Below are positions 15,165-22,994 of a stretch of 35,916 nucleotides of DNA, piece by piece. The translations under genes were made by a program, and so were the position numbers. The stretch is taken from assembly GCA_004558205.1 (NCBI GenBank), contig SFDM01000031.1, positions 1-35,916 on the forward strand, given 5' to 3'. The stretch comes from Pyramidobacter piscolens (GTDB taxonomy: Bacteria; Synergistota; Synergistia; Synergistales; Dethiosulfovibrionaceae). How positions within the stretch are numbered: position 1 is the stretch's first letter; each line of letters opens with the position of its first letter. The notes under the pieces were generated by a model. That model made no database searches. It saw nothing but the letters and a program-made list of their open reading frames with translations, and was not told where the DNA came from.

Positions 15165-16424
15165 ATGAAAAAGAAGATACTCGCCTTAACGCTGGCCGGC
15201 AGCTTGATCGCTTTCGGCGCGGCGGCGGCTCTCGGAGCCGAAAAGCTCAGCCTGACGCAGTGCGTCGCCGCAGCCCTGCAGAACCATCCCAGCCTGACGG
15301 CGGCCGAAGGCACCGTGGAGTCGAAAAAAGCCATGGTCACCCAGGCGGCGGTGAGCAGCCGCATGAAGGCCAGTGCCACAGGCGCCTACACGAGAACCGG
15401 CTCGGGATCGAACAACTCGGGAGACTGGAACTCGGGCCTGTCGTTGTCTCAGAACCTTTACGACTGGGGCAAGAGCGGATCCGCGATTGAAAGCGCCAGC
15501 CTCACCAAACAGGCCGCTGAGGCCACGCTGCTCAACACCCGCAACACCGTGATCGCCGACGTCAAAGACGCCTATTACGGCCTGAACAAGGCCACGCGAG
15601 AGATCGCCGTGCTGAAAGAACAGGTGAAAAACTACCAGCAGCGCCTGGACTGGGCAAAAGCCTACTACGCCGCGGGGACCAAGGCCAAAATCGAAGTCAC
15701 CAAGGCCGAAGCCGACCTGGCCAACGCCCAGCTGGCGCTGATCCAGTCCGAGTCCTCGCAGGAACAGTACAAGGCCCAGCTCGCGTCGGCCATGGGAAGC
15801 CCGTCGCTGGACATCGAGACCGTCAGCGACGAACTGGACTACCAGAAATGGACCATCGCCCTCGACGAAGCCCTGAAACAGGCCGCTGAGAAGCGTCCCG
15901 ACCTGACGGCGCAGGACCTTCTGGTTCAGAAGGCGAAGACCGACATCAAAGCGGCGTCGCTCACCAACGCGCCTGACCTGACGGCCTCGGCGGGCTACAG
16001 CTTCGGCGGCGCCGGCGCCTTCGACGACGACCAGTGGACCGCCAAGCTGAACCTCGAATTCAAGTTCGGCGACGGCGGCCAGACGAAAGCGAAAATAGCC
16101 CAGACCAAGGCCGATCTGAAAGTCGCCCAGGCGAACCGCGACAAGTTGGCCCAGGATATCGTCCTGGACGTGCGCAAAGCCTGGCAGAGCCTCCGCGAGA
16201 GCGCCGCTTCCATCTCGGCGGCCCAGGCCGCCGAGAGGCAGGCCAAGGAGACGCTGGATCTGGCGCTTGGACGCTACAAAGCCGGAGTGGGCGACAGCCT
16301 GGAAATCTCCGACGCCGTGAACGGGTACGCCACGGCTCAGACAAAAGTCATTTCGTGCCTCTATCAGCACAGAGCGGCACGTCTCAGCCTTGAAAAGGCC
16401 ATGGGGGAGGTTTCAGGATCATGA
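15165..16424 (+). CDS. TolC-family outer-membrane efflux channel
   Basis: A 419-aa exported protein (signal peptide MKKKILALTLAGSLIAFGAAAALGAE) of the outer membrane efflux protein family, which forms a trimeric barrel plus a periplasmic alpha-tunnel. The mature part begins LSLTQCVAAALQNHPSL, the classic first OEP helix. Two repeats of long Ala/Gln/Lys-rich helices follow, and the second half carries LALGRYKAGVGDSLEISDA, matching the RYxAGxxxxLE motif of the family. A GTG at 15156 is in frame, but GAGGTG lies 8 nt before the ATG at 15165, so I use the latter. Its stop overlaps the next start (ATGA), showing translational coupling to the adaptor gene. Confidence 0.9.
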   Translation: MKKKILALTLAGSLIAFGAAAALGAEKLSLTQCVAAALQNHPSLTAAEGTVESKKAMVTQAAVSSRMKASATGAYTRTGSGSNNSGDWNSGLSLSQNLYDWGKSGSAIESASLTKQAAEATLLNTRNTVIADVKDAYYGLNKATREIAVLKEQVKNYQQRLDWAKAYYAAGTKAKIEVTKAEADLANAQLALIQSESSQEQYKAQLASAMGSPSLDIETVSDELDYQKWTIALDEALKQAAEKRPDLTAQDLLVQKAKTDIKAASLTNAPDLTASAGYSFGGAGAFDDDQWTAKLNLEFKFGDGGQTKAKIAQTKADLKVAQANRDKLAQDIVLDVRKAWQSLRESAASISAAQAAERQAKETLDLALGRYKAGVGDSLEISDAVNGYATAQTKVISCLYQHRAARLSLEKAMGEVSGS

Positions 16425-17593
16425 AAAGTTTGAAGAAAATCCTTACGCTGCTTCTTATTACGACCGTCGTGGGCGGCGGCGTGTACTGGTACGGCGAAAC
16501 GAAGGCCGACGGGGCCGACGTGAGCTACCGCACGGCGGCGGTGGAACGCGGCAGCCTGAGAAGCATCATCCAGGCCACAGGCACCCTGAACGCCGAGGAG
16601 ACCGTGGACGTGGGCACCCAGATCTCGGGCACCATCAGCGAGATCTACGTGGACTACAACGACAAGGTCAAGGAAGGCCAGCTCATCGCCGTCATCGACT
16701 CCCGCAGCCAGCAGGCCGACGTGGACGTGGCGAAGGCCAACATCCTGTCCGCCAAGGCCGACCTCTCCAAAGCCCAGGCCAACCTGCTCAAGGCCCAGAA
16801 GGACCTGCGCCGCACCCGCGAACTGGCGCGCAAGGACCTGATCGCCAAAAGCGACCTGGACGCCGACGAAGTGGCGGCGGCCACGGCCAACGCCGACGTG
16901 GAAGCGGCCAAGGCGAAGATCGCCCAGTACGAGGCCGCCCTGCGCAAGAGCCAGGTCAACCTGGACAACACCAGGATCTATTCGCCCGTGGACGGCGTGG
17001 TCGTCGCCAAAAACGTGGACAAGGGGCAGACCGTCGCCGCCAGCTATCAGACGCCCAGCATCGCCGAGATCGCCCGCGACCTCAAGCTGATGCAGGTGGA
17101 AGTCAGCGTTGACGAGGCCGATATCGGCAGCGTCAAGGTCGGCCAGAGAGCCGAGTTCACCGTGGACGCCTATTCGGGCAGGACCTTCTCCGGCCAGGTC
17201 ACCCAGGTCCGCATCTCCCCCAGCACCAGCGACAACGTGGTGTCCTACACGGTGATCGTCAAGGTAAGCAACGACGACGAGATCCTGATGCCCGGCATGA
17301 CCGCCAACGTGAGCCTGGTGGTCACCGAGAAGAAGGACGTGCTTCTGGTGCCCAACAGCGCCCTGAGGTTCCGCCCCGTGGTCGCCTCGGAGATCAAGGA
17401 CGCCCCGCCTTCGCGCAAGCCCAAGATCGCCGAAATCGAAGCGCCCGCGGTGTACGTGCTCCAAAAGAACGCTCCCGTCAAAGTGGAGGTCGAAAAGGGC
17501 GTCACCGACGGACAGCGCACTGAGATCCTGTCCGGCGTCGAAGAGGGCATGAAGGTCGTCATCGGCGTCAGCCTGAAAGCGGAGAAGAAATAA
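16421..17593 (+). CDS. MacA-like periplasmic adaptor (membrane fusion protein)
   Basis: A 390-aa adaptor that links an inner-membrane MacB-type ABC transporter to the TolC channel. One N-terminal transmembrane anchor (ILTLLLITTVVGGGVYWYG) is followed by the barrel-sandwich/lipoyl half-motif (GTLNAEETVDVGTQISGTISEIYVD), a long coiled-coil hairpin (about residues 85-190), the second lipoyl half (YSPVDGVVVAKNVDKGQTV), then beta-barrel and membrane-proximal domains (VSVDEADIGSVKVGQ; MPGMTANVSLV). Length and order match MacA. It overlaps the TolC gene by 4 bp and ends 1 bp before the ATPase gene. The cargo (macrolide, peptide or siderophore) cannot be read from sequence. Confidence 0.9.
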   Translation: MKSLKKILTLLLITTVVGGGVYWYGETKADGADVSYRTAAVERGSLRSIIQATGTLNAEETVDVGTQISGTISEIYVDYNDKVKEGQLIAVIDSRSQQADVDVAKANILSAKADLSKAQANLLKAQKDLRRTRELARKDLIAKSDLDADEVAAATANADVEAAKAKIAQYEAALRKSQVNLDNTRIYSPVDGVVVAKNVDKGQTVAASYQTPSIAEIARDLKLMQVEVSVDEADIGSVKVGQRAEFTVDAYSGRTFSGQVTQVRISPSTSDNVVSYTVIVKVSNDDEILMPGMTANVSLVVTEKKDVLLVPNSALRFRPVVASEIKDAPPSRKPKIAEIEAPAVYVLQKNAPVKVEVEKGVTDGQRTEILSGVEEGMKVVIGVSLKAEKK

Positions 17594-17594
17594 A

Positions 17595-18293
17595 ATGCCT
17601 CTGGTGCAGCTCAAGAACATCAAGAAAAGCTTCCGCCTCGGCGACGAACAGCTTGAGATCCTCCACGGCATCGACCTCACCGTGGAAAAGGGCGAGTTCG
17701 TCGCCATGATGGGGCCTTCGGGCTCGGGCAAGTCCACGACCATGAACATCCTAGGCTGTCTGGACAAGCCCACCTCGGGCGAGTATTTCCTCGACGGGCG
17801 CAACGTGGCCGACCTTGACCGCGACCAGCTCGCGGCCATCCGCAACAGCACCATCGGCTTCGTCTTCCAGGGCTTCAACCTGCTCCAGAAGACCAGCGCC
17901 CTGGAGAACGTGGAACTGCCCATGCTCTACGCCGGCGTTCCCGCCAAAGAACGGCACAGGAGGGCCAAGGAAGCCCTGGAACACATGGGCCTCGGCGACC
18001 GCCTTCACCACGAGCCGAACCAGCTTTCGGGCGGCCAGCAGCAGCGCGTCGCCATCGCCCGCGGCATCGTGAACCACGCGCCCATCCTGATGGCCGACGA
18101 GCCCACGGGCAACCTGGACTCCAAGACCAGCGACGAGATCATGGCCCTGTTCCAGAGACTGAACCGCGACGAAGGCATCACGATTATCCTGGTCACCCAC
18201 GAACCCGACGTGGCGGCCTTCGCCAAACGAGAGCTTCTGTTCCGCGACGGCATGATATTGGAAGACCGCGTCAACGAACATCCCAGAAGCTGA
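17595..18293 (+). CDS. MacB-type ABC exporter ATP-binding protein (LolD/MacB family)
   Basis: The 232-aa nucleotide-binding subunit of a MacAB-like exporter. In many bacteria this domain is fused to the permease; here it is separate. Walker A is GPSGSGKST, followed by the MNILGCLDKPTSGEY and IGFVFQGFNLLQKTSALENVELP segments characteristic of the LolD/MacB group. Signature LSGGQQQRVAIARGI, Walker B ILMADEPTGNLDS and switch VTHEPDVA are all intact. It starts 1 bp after the adaptor stop, with AGAAG-type purines upstream, and is followed after 20 bp by the permease. Confidence 0.92.
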   Translation: MPLVQLKNIKKSFRLGDEQLEILHGIDLTVEKGEFVAMMGPSGSGKSTTMNILGCLDKPTSGEYFLDGRNVADLDRDQLAAIRNSTIGFVFQGFNLLQKTSALENVELPMLYAGVPAKERHRRAKEALEHMGLGDRLHHEPNQLSGGQQQRVAIARGIVNHAPILMADEPTGNLDSKTSDEIMALFQRLNRDEGITIILVTHEPDVAAFAKRELLFRDGMILEDRVNEHPRS

Positions 18294-18313
18294 AAAAAGG
18301 AGCTTGACGCCTC

Positions 18314-19537
18314 ATGATTTCCTTCACTGAAATTTTCAAGACCGCGCTGAAAGCCCTGCGGCGGAACAAAACGCGCTCCATGCTGACCACGCTGGGCATC
18401 ATCATCGGCGTCGGCGCCGTCATCGCGGCCTTCGCGGTGGGCGCGGGCGCGAACAAAGTCATCGACGAGCAGATCGCCTCCATGGGCACCAACTCGGTGA
18501 CGGTCATGCGCGAGCGCTCCGCCGCCTCGGTGAGCGACACGGCCAAATACCTGACCGAAGCCGACGCGGAAGCCATCGCCGCCGACGTCTCGGGCGTGGC
18601 CGGCGTGGCCCCCGTGGTCCGCACCACCGTGCAGGTGGTCTACGGCAACACCAACTGGTCCACCGACGTAAACGGCAGCACGCCCTCCTTTTCCGACGTG
18701 CAGGGCTACACCATCGGCCAGGGACGGGACCTGAACGAAACCGACGCGCGCCAGGGCAACAAAGTGGCCGTCATCGGCGCCACCGTAGCCGAGAAGCTCT
18801 TCGGCCGCGAGAGCCCCCTCGGGAAATCGATCCGAGTCCAGAAGGTGCCCTTCACGGTAGTGGGCGTGTTCGCCCAGAAGGGGCAGTCCACGGGCGGCGG
18901 CATGGACCAGGACGACCTGATCCTGGTGCCCCTCAAGACAGCCCAGAGCCGCCTGGTCAACTGGAAGAACACTCCCGGACGCGTCAGCAACATCATGGTC
19001 AAGGGAGTGTCCATGGAATCGCTGGACTACATCACCAGCGAGACCACCATGCTCCTGCGGGAGCGCCACAAGATCGGCCCCGGAGAAGCCGACGACTTCG
19101 CGGTGCGCAGCCTTTCACAGATGCTCGAGGCGCGCCGCAAGACCACCAACGTGACGTCCATGCTTCTGGCCTCCATCGCCGTCATTTCGCTGGTGGTGGG
19201 CGGCATCGGCATCATGAACATCATGCTGGTGTCCGTCACGGAGCGCACCCGCGAGATCGGCATCCGTATGGCCGTGGGCGCCAAGAGCATGAACATCCGT
19301 CTACAGTTCCTGATCGAGTCGGTCACCCTTTCGGTTATCGGCGGGATCATCGGAATCATGACGGGCGTCGCCGCGGGATATGGCCTGGCCTCCATTACCC
19401 AGGCGCCGCCGGTCTTCACCTTCAGCTCCATCGCGCTGGCCTTCGTGTTCTCCGCGCTGGTGGGCATCGGTTTCGGTTATTACCCCGCCGCCAAGGCGTC
19501 GCTGCTCAACCCCATCGACGCCCTGAAATACGAATAG
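18314..19537 (+). CDS. MacB-type ABC exporter permease (FtsX-like)
   Basis: The 407-aa inner-membrane subunit. It has the N-terminal helix with KALRRNKTRSMLTTLGIIIGVGAVIA, a large periplasmic MacB core domain (about residues 40-265, containing ADAEAIAADVSGVAGVAPVV), then three C-terminal helices of the FtsX domain with NIMLVSVTERTREIGIRMA and the final YYPAAKASLLNPIDALKYE. This four-helix layout defines the mechanotransducing MacB group, which moves substrate through the periplasm to TolC instead of across the inner membrane. AAGGAG lies upstream of the ATG. It is the last gene of the four-gene operon. Confidence 0.92.
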   Translation: MISFTEIFKTALKALRRNKTRSMLTTLGIIIGVGAVIAAFAVGAGANKVIDEQIASMGTNSVTVMRERSAASVSDTAKYLTEADAEAIAADVSGVAGVAPVVRTTVQVVYGNTNWSTDVNGSTPSFSDVQGYTIGQGRDLNETDARQGNKVAVIGATVAEKLFGRESPLGKSIRVQKVPFTVVGVFAQKGQSTGGGMDQDDLILVPLKTAQSRLVNWKNTPGRVSNIMVKGVSMESLDYITSETTMLLRERHKIGPGEADDFAVRSLSQMLEARRKTTNVTSMLLASIAVISLVVGGIGIMNIMLVSVTERTREIGIRMAVGAKSMNIRLQFLIESVTLSVIGGIIGIMTGVAAGYGLASITQAPPVFTFSSIALAFVFSALVGIGFGYYPAAKASLLNPIDALKYE

Positions 19538-19575
19538 CGCGCAAAGACCTTTCCCGACGCGACGGATAAAAACCC

Positions 19576-19610
19576 GCCCTGACGGAAGGCCCTTCCGGCC
19601 GCCGTCGGGC
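19576..19610 (+). terminator. Hairpin after the efflux operon, possible weak terminator
   Basis: GCCCTGACGG pairs with CCGTCGGGC with one bulge, 38 nt past the permease stop. No T run follows, so termination may be partial and the next gene could be co-transcribed. Confidence 0.4.
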
Positions 19611-19649
19611 ATGCTCCCATAGATAGCCCGCTCAAAGGAGGTTTTACGA

Positions 19650-20081
19650 ATGAAACGCACAGGCAAAACGTTAACCATCGCCGCTTTGGCGGCGCTCACC
19701 CTGTTCTCCTTCGCGCCGCAGTCTTCCGCGGCCCCCGGCCGCGGTAAAGAAGGCGGCCCAGGCATCAGCGCGCCGCGAAGAGGTCCCGGCGGCCCCGGTT
19801 TCAGGCCAGGCCCAGGCGGTCCCGGTTTCAGGCCAGGCCCCGGCGGTCCCGGATACAGGCCCGCTCCTCCGCCTCCCCGCCACTATTACCGCCCCGGGCC
19901 GCCGCCTCCGCCGCCTCATTACTACCGTCCCGGTCCGCCGCCTCCGCCCCGCCACTACCGCAGGCCGCCGGCGCCCCTGTTCCCCTTCCTCTTCTTCAAC
20001 GACTACTATGACGGTTATTACCGTCCCGGCCCTCCGCCTCCGCCCCCTCCGCCGCCTCCGCCCCCTCCCTACTGGTGGTAA
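19650..20081 (+). CDS. Small secreted Pro/Gly/Tyr-rich repeat protein
   Basis: A 143-aa protein of unknown function. A signal peptide (MKRTGKTLTIAALAALTLFSFAPQSSAA) is followed by a low-complexity chain: three GPGGPGFRP-like repeats, several PPPPP blocks separated by HYYRPG or HYRRP, a hydrophobic interruption PLFPFLFFNDYYDGYYRPG, and a final run of 13 prolines ending YWW. It has no cysteine or catalytic motif. AAAGGAGG 8 nt upstream and the signal peptide support real coding. It lies 112 bp after the MacAB-TolC-like operon and is a paralogue of the 20506 gene. A periplasmic or surface extensin-like role is only a guess; translating such proline runs would require EF-P. Confidence 0.75.
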   Translation: MKRTGKTLTIAALAALTLFSFAPQSSAAPGRGKEGGPGISAPRRGPGGPGFRPGPGGPGFRPGPGGPGYRPAPPPPRHYYRPGPPPPPPHYYRPGPPPPPRHYRRPPAPLFPFLFFNDYYDGYYRPGPPPPPPPPPPPPPYWW

Positions 20082-20291
20082 CGGACCGAGCTGAAGCGTC
20101 TTAACACCGCCTCCGCTCATTCAGGAAAGCGCTGATTCGGAGCCCCTCGCTCTTTCTTGCCGTAAGATCCAACCGGCGTCCCCAGCTATCCCGGAGGCTT
20201 TCAGGCCATCTTGCCAACCGCCGAAACGCCTCCGGGGCCGCCGGCAAACCTGCGGCAGGCGCGACGTTTCATGGACATCCCTAAAGTATGT

Positions 20292-20297
20292 TATAAT
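20292..20297 (+). promoter_or_regulatory. Candidate -10 box in the gap between the two polyproline genes
   Basis: The 20082-20505 gap holds no convincing gene. A TATAAT at 20292-20297 with no good -35 could drive the second gene with a leader of about 200 nt. A second weak pair (TTGAAT near 20437, AATAAA near 20460) lies closer to the start codon. Confidence 0.3.
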
Positions 20298-20505
20298 AAC
20301 GACACAAAGGACGGTCCCAGCGAACCACGCCCAACGCCCACTATAGACATCCGGCGGCAAGATCCGCCTGCCCCCGTTCCCGAAGCCCGTCCCGCCGCGA
20401 TGTCCCCCTCTCCGCGCCCTGTCGTTTCCTCTGTTTGAATGATCTGCTCCCCAAAGCAGAATAAAAATAAAAGCCGTTATTTCAGACACGAAAGGAGATC
20501 GCATC

Positions 20506-20943
20506 ATGATACGAAAGGTCAAAACCCTGTTCATCGCAGCGCTGGCGACCGCCGCTTTTACGGCGTTGATCCAGCCAGCGCGTGCGGAAACCGCAAAACC
20601 GCGGCTTCTGGGAACCAGCGCGCCAGCCGGCGCCGAAGCCCCGCGCTACACGCCGCCGCCTCCGCCCGGACCTCCCGGGCCGCCGCCACCTCCGCCCAGC
20701 TACCGCAAGCCGAGTCCGCCGCCTCCCCCTCCCCCATCCTACAGGCGTCCCGCGCCTCCGCCTCGCCGTCCCGTCCCACCGCCCCCGCCCCATTACCGCC
20801 GCCCCGGGCCGCCTCCGCCTCCGCCTCCGCCTCCCCCACCTCCACCCCACCGTTACCGCAGGCCCGGGCCCCCGCCTCCTCCTCCCCCGCGCCCCTACCG
20901 CCCCGGCCCCGGAATCCCGCCGCCCCCGCCTCCGCGCTATTAA
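20506..20943 (+). CDS. Small secreted polyproline protein, paralogue of its neighbour
   Basis: A 145-aa protein of unknown function. The signal peptide MIRKVKTLFIAALATAAFTA...PARAE precedes a short linker (about residues 27-48, with RLLGTSAPAGAEAPRYT). The rest is PPPPP blocks spaced by SYRKP, SYRRP, HYRRPG, HRYRRPG and PYRPG, ending PPPPPPRY. AAAGGAG 8 nt upstream fits a real start. It shares the proline-block/aromatic-arginine spacing and terminal aromatic residue with the 19650 gene but has a different N-terminus, so the two probably arose by duplication or repeat expansion. A perfect terminator follows. The codon pattern (CCGCC-rich) makes slippage and sequencing error possible. Confidence 0.72.
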   Translation: MIRKVKTLFIAALATAAFTALIQPARAETAKPRLLGTSAPAGAEAPRYTPPPPPGPPGPPPPPPSYRKPSPPPPPPPSYRRPAPPPRRPVPPPPPHYRRPGPPPPPPPPPPPPPHRYRRPGPPPPPPPRPYRPGPGIPPPPPPRY

Positions 20944-20973
20944 GCCTGACAGCAGCGAAATTCATAGGACGAT

Positions 20974-21019
20974 AAAAAAAAGAGCAGAACGGACAAAAAG
21001 TCCCTTCTGCTCTTTTTTT
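20974..21019 (+). terminator. Rho-independent terminator after the second polyproline gene
   Basis: AAAAAAGAGCAGAA pairs perfectly with TTCTGCTCTTTTTT, 31 nt past the stop, and ends in a run of seven T. Confidence 0.92.
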
Positions 21020-21037
21020 ATTCTCTTTCGATTTCAC

Positions 21038-21297
21038 ACTAATTACCCATTGACGTACTTAATATCAAATCGAAGAACCACGTCAAAAGATTTCAATGCA
21101 AAGGGCGCAAAGGTTCGCAAAGGAAAACCTTGAAAGACTTTTGGAACCGCAAATCAATCAAAACATATAAATTATCATCACGCTAATTCGTTTTTAGCTA
21201 ATAAATTAGGTCTTGTTTTTCCTTTGCGTCCTTTGCGTTGAAATCCTTTGACTTTGATCTTCAGTCTGACATTAAGCACGTTGAATGCGAATGAGTA
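21038..21297. repeat. Dispersed MITE-like element, copy 3 (full length, inverted)
   Basis: The same element as 3826-4076 in the opposite orientation. It begins ACTAATTACCCATTGACGTA, has GCAAAGGGCGCAAAGG, CCTTGAAAGACTTTTGGAAC and TTAGGTCTTGTTTTTCC in the centre, and ends ATTAAGCACGTTGAATGCG. It lies between two convergent terminators. Confidence 0.8.
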
Positions 21298-21370
21298 TAA
21301 GAATCCATCTAGCCTTGTATTTGCCAAGTGGTGCTACGGCCGCGGCGCCATACCTCATGCCAGCGGCGCA

Positions 21371-21409
21371 AAGGCGGCGCCCTCCCCTTTGATCGGGAAA
21401 GGCGCCGCC
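21371..21409 (-). terminator. Terminator of the acyl-CoA synthetase gene
   Basis: On the minus strand GGCGGCGCC pairs with GGCGCCGCC across a 19-nt loop, followed by TTTG. It begins 8 nt past the stop codon. Confidence 0.65.
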
Positions 21410-21416
21410 GGCTGGA

Positions 21417-22958
21417 TTATTCAGTTTTTTCTTTCTGGCCTCTCGCGGCGAAACGCTGGCGCTCAAGGTCACGAAGCTTGCGGCGCAGGACTTTGCCCAC
21501 GGCGCTGCGGGGAAGCTCCTGAGTGAACTCGATAATCCTGGGAGCCTTGTAGTGGGACAGGGTTTCCTTGCAGAAGTTGATCAGCTCGCGCTCCGTCGGC
21601 GCGGGGACGCCGGGATTCAGGACCACGAAGGCCTTCACCACTTCGCCGCTGATGGAGTTGGGGCTGCCGACGACGGCACAGTCCGCCACGGCAGGATGGG
21701 TGTTCAGGAAGTTCTCCACCTCCTGGGGATAGACGTTGAATCCGCTGACGATGATGATGTCCGTCGCGCGGTCCAAGATCTTCATGTAGCCGTCGTCATA
21801 GAGCTTGACCACGTCGCCGGTGTTGAACCAGCCGTTGTCGTAGCGCTCGGCCGTAGCCTGGGGCATGCGGAAGTAGCCCTTGGCCACGCAGGGACCCTTG
21901 ATCCACAGCACGCCTTCGTCGCCGTCGGTGATCACCTGTCCGTCGGTGGTGCGGAGCTGGCGCTCGAAGCACTTGATGAAGGGGCCGATAAACCCGGGAC
22001 GGGCCTCGGACTCCTCGTGGACGGCAGCGACCACCGAGGCGCTCTCGGTCAGGCCGTAGCCTTCGTGGATGGGCACGCCGAGGAAAGTCTGCGCCTTGGC
22101 GTAAAGCTTGGGGTCGCAGGGCGCGCCGCCGCAGACGATCTTTTTGAGACAGGGCGGCGGAACTTTAGGGCCGCGGGCGATACCTTCGCAGAGCATGCCC
22201 ACGATGGTGGGAACCACGATGATGACCGTGATGCCTTCCTTGTAAAGCGCGTTGAGCGTGCGGCTGGGCGGCATGAAGGAGGGAAGCACCACCTGCTTGT
22301 AGCCCATGACGAGAGGCAGGATTGAAGACAGGCAGAAACCGAAGACGTGGAAGTTGGGCAGCAGCGTCAGCACGGTATGGGGCTGGTTGATCTCCAGATA
22401 GACGTGCTCGCAGGTGTTGAAGATGTCGGCCAGCATGTTCTCGTGGGTCAGGGGCACGGCCTTGGGAAGCCCCGTGGTGCCCGACGTGGCGAAAATGACG
22501 GCCATGGAGGGGTCTTCCAGGGAGGCGTCGGCGCGTCCCGTGATCACGGGCAGGGGTTCGGCGACGGAAACGCAGTGGGTGGGGATGCCCATGGCGGTGA
22601 GCTTCTCGGCGAGGGCCTCGAGCTCCTTGACGCCCTGGATGGTGACCACGGCGAAGGGATCCACGAGCTTGATGGCGCCGATCACCAGGTCCACGCCGGC
22701 ATAGTGGCTCAGGGGGACCACGGTGCCCTTCAGCTGCCAGACGGCGGCCGACAGGGCCAGCATCAGGGGGCTGTTGGGAAGGATGGTGACCAGGCGCATG
22801 CCCGCCTTAAATCCCGAGGCTTCGAGATTGGCGCGGCACAGAGCGGTCAGGCCGCCGATCTGGGCGCGGCTCAGGCGCGCCCCTTCAAAAACCACACATT
22901 CGCGCTGAGGGTCTTCGGCGATTCTCTTTGCGATATGCTCTTCAATTCTTCCATACAT
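21417..22958 (-). CDS. Long-chain acyl-CoA synthetase / AMP-dependent ligase (FadD-like)
   Basis: A 513-aa adenylate-forming enzyme that activates a carboxylic acid with ATP and joins it to CoA. Core motifs are intact: the P-loop-like FATSGTTGLPKAV (A3), PNFHVFGF (A4), GYGLTES (A5), NGWFNTGDVVKLYDDGYMKILDRATDIIIVSGFNVYPQEVE (A7-A8) and the catalytic lysine in PRSAVGKVLRRKL (A10). AAGGAG lies 9 nt before ATG. It is the last gene of a three-gene cluster with a FadL porin and an Rrf2 regulator, which points to imported fatty acids or other hydrophobic acids as substrate. Chain length cannot be judged; aryl-CoA ligase activity is a less likely alternative. Confidence 0.88.
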   Translation of the reverse strand: MYGRIEEHIAKRIAEDPQRECVVFEGARLSRAQIGGLTALCRANLEASGFKAGMRLVTILPNSPLMLALSAAVWQLKGTVVPLSHYAGVDLVIGAIKLVDPFAVVTIQGVKELEALAEKLTAMGIPTHCVSVAEPLPVITGRADASLEDPSMAVIFATSGTTGLPKAVPLTHENMLADIFNTCEHVYLEINQPHTVLTLLPNFHVFGFCLSSILPLVMGYKQVVLPSFMPPSRTLNALYKEGITVIIVVPTIVGMLCEGIARGPKVPPPCLKKIVCGGAPCDPKLYAKAQTFLGVPIHEGYGLTESASVVAAVHEESEARPGFIGPFIKCFERQLRTTDGQVITDGDEGVLWIKGPCVAKGYFRMPQATAERYDNGWFNTGDVVKLYDDGYMKILDRATDIIIVSGFNVYPQEVENFLNTHPAVADCAVVGSPNSISGEVVKAFVVLNPGVPAPTERELINFCKETLSHYKAPRIIEFTQELPRSAVGKVLRRKLRDLERQRFAARGQKEKTE

Positions 22959-22994
22959 GGCAGAGAACTCCTTTCAGGGTGGATATCAGCAAAT

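Noticed and set aside
16364..17923. A 519-codon minus-strand frame across the MacA-like and ATPase genes
   Set aside because: Antisense shadow of two well-supported overlapping operon genes.
20211..20438. A 75-codon frame between the two polyproline genes
   Set aside because: No Shine-Dalgarno sequence, no signal peptide, biased proline content explained by local GC composition; it also spans the candidate -10 box.
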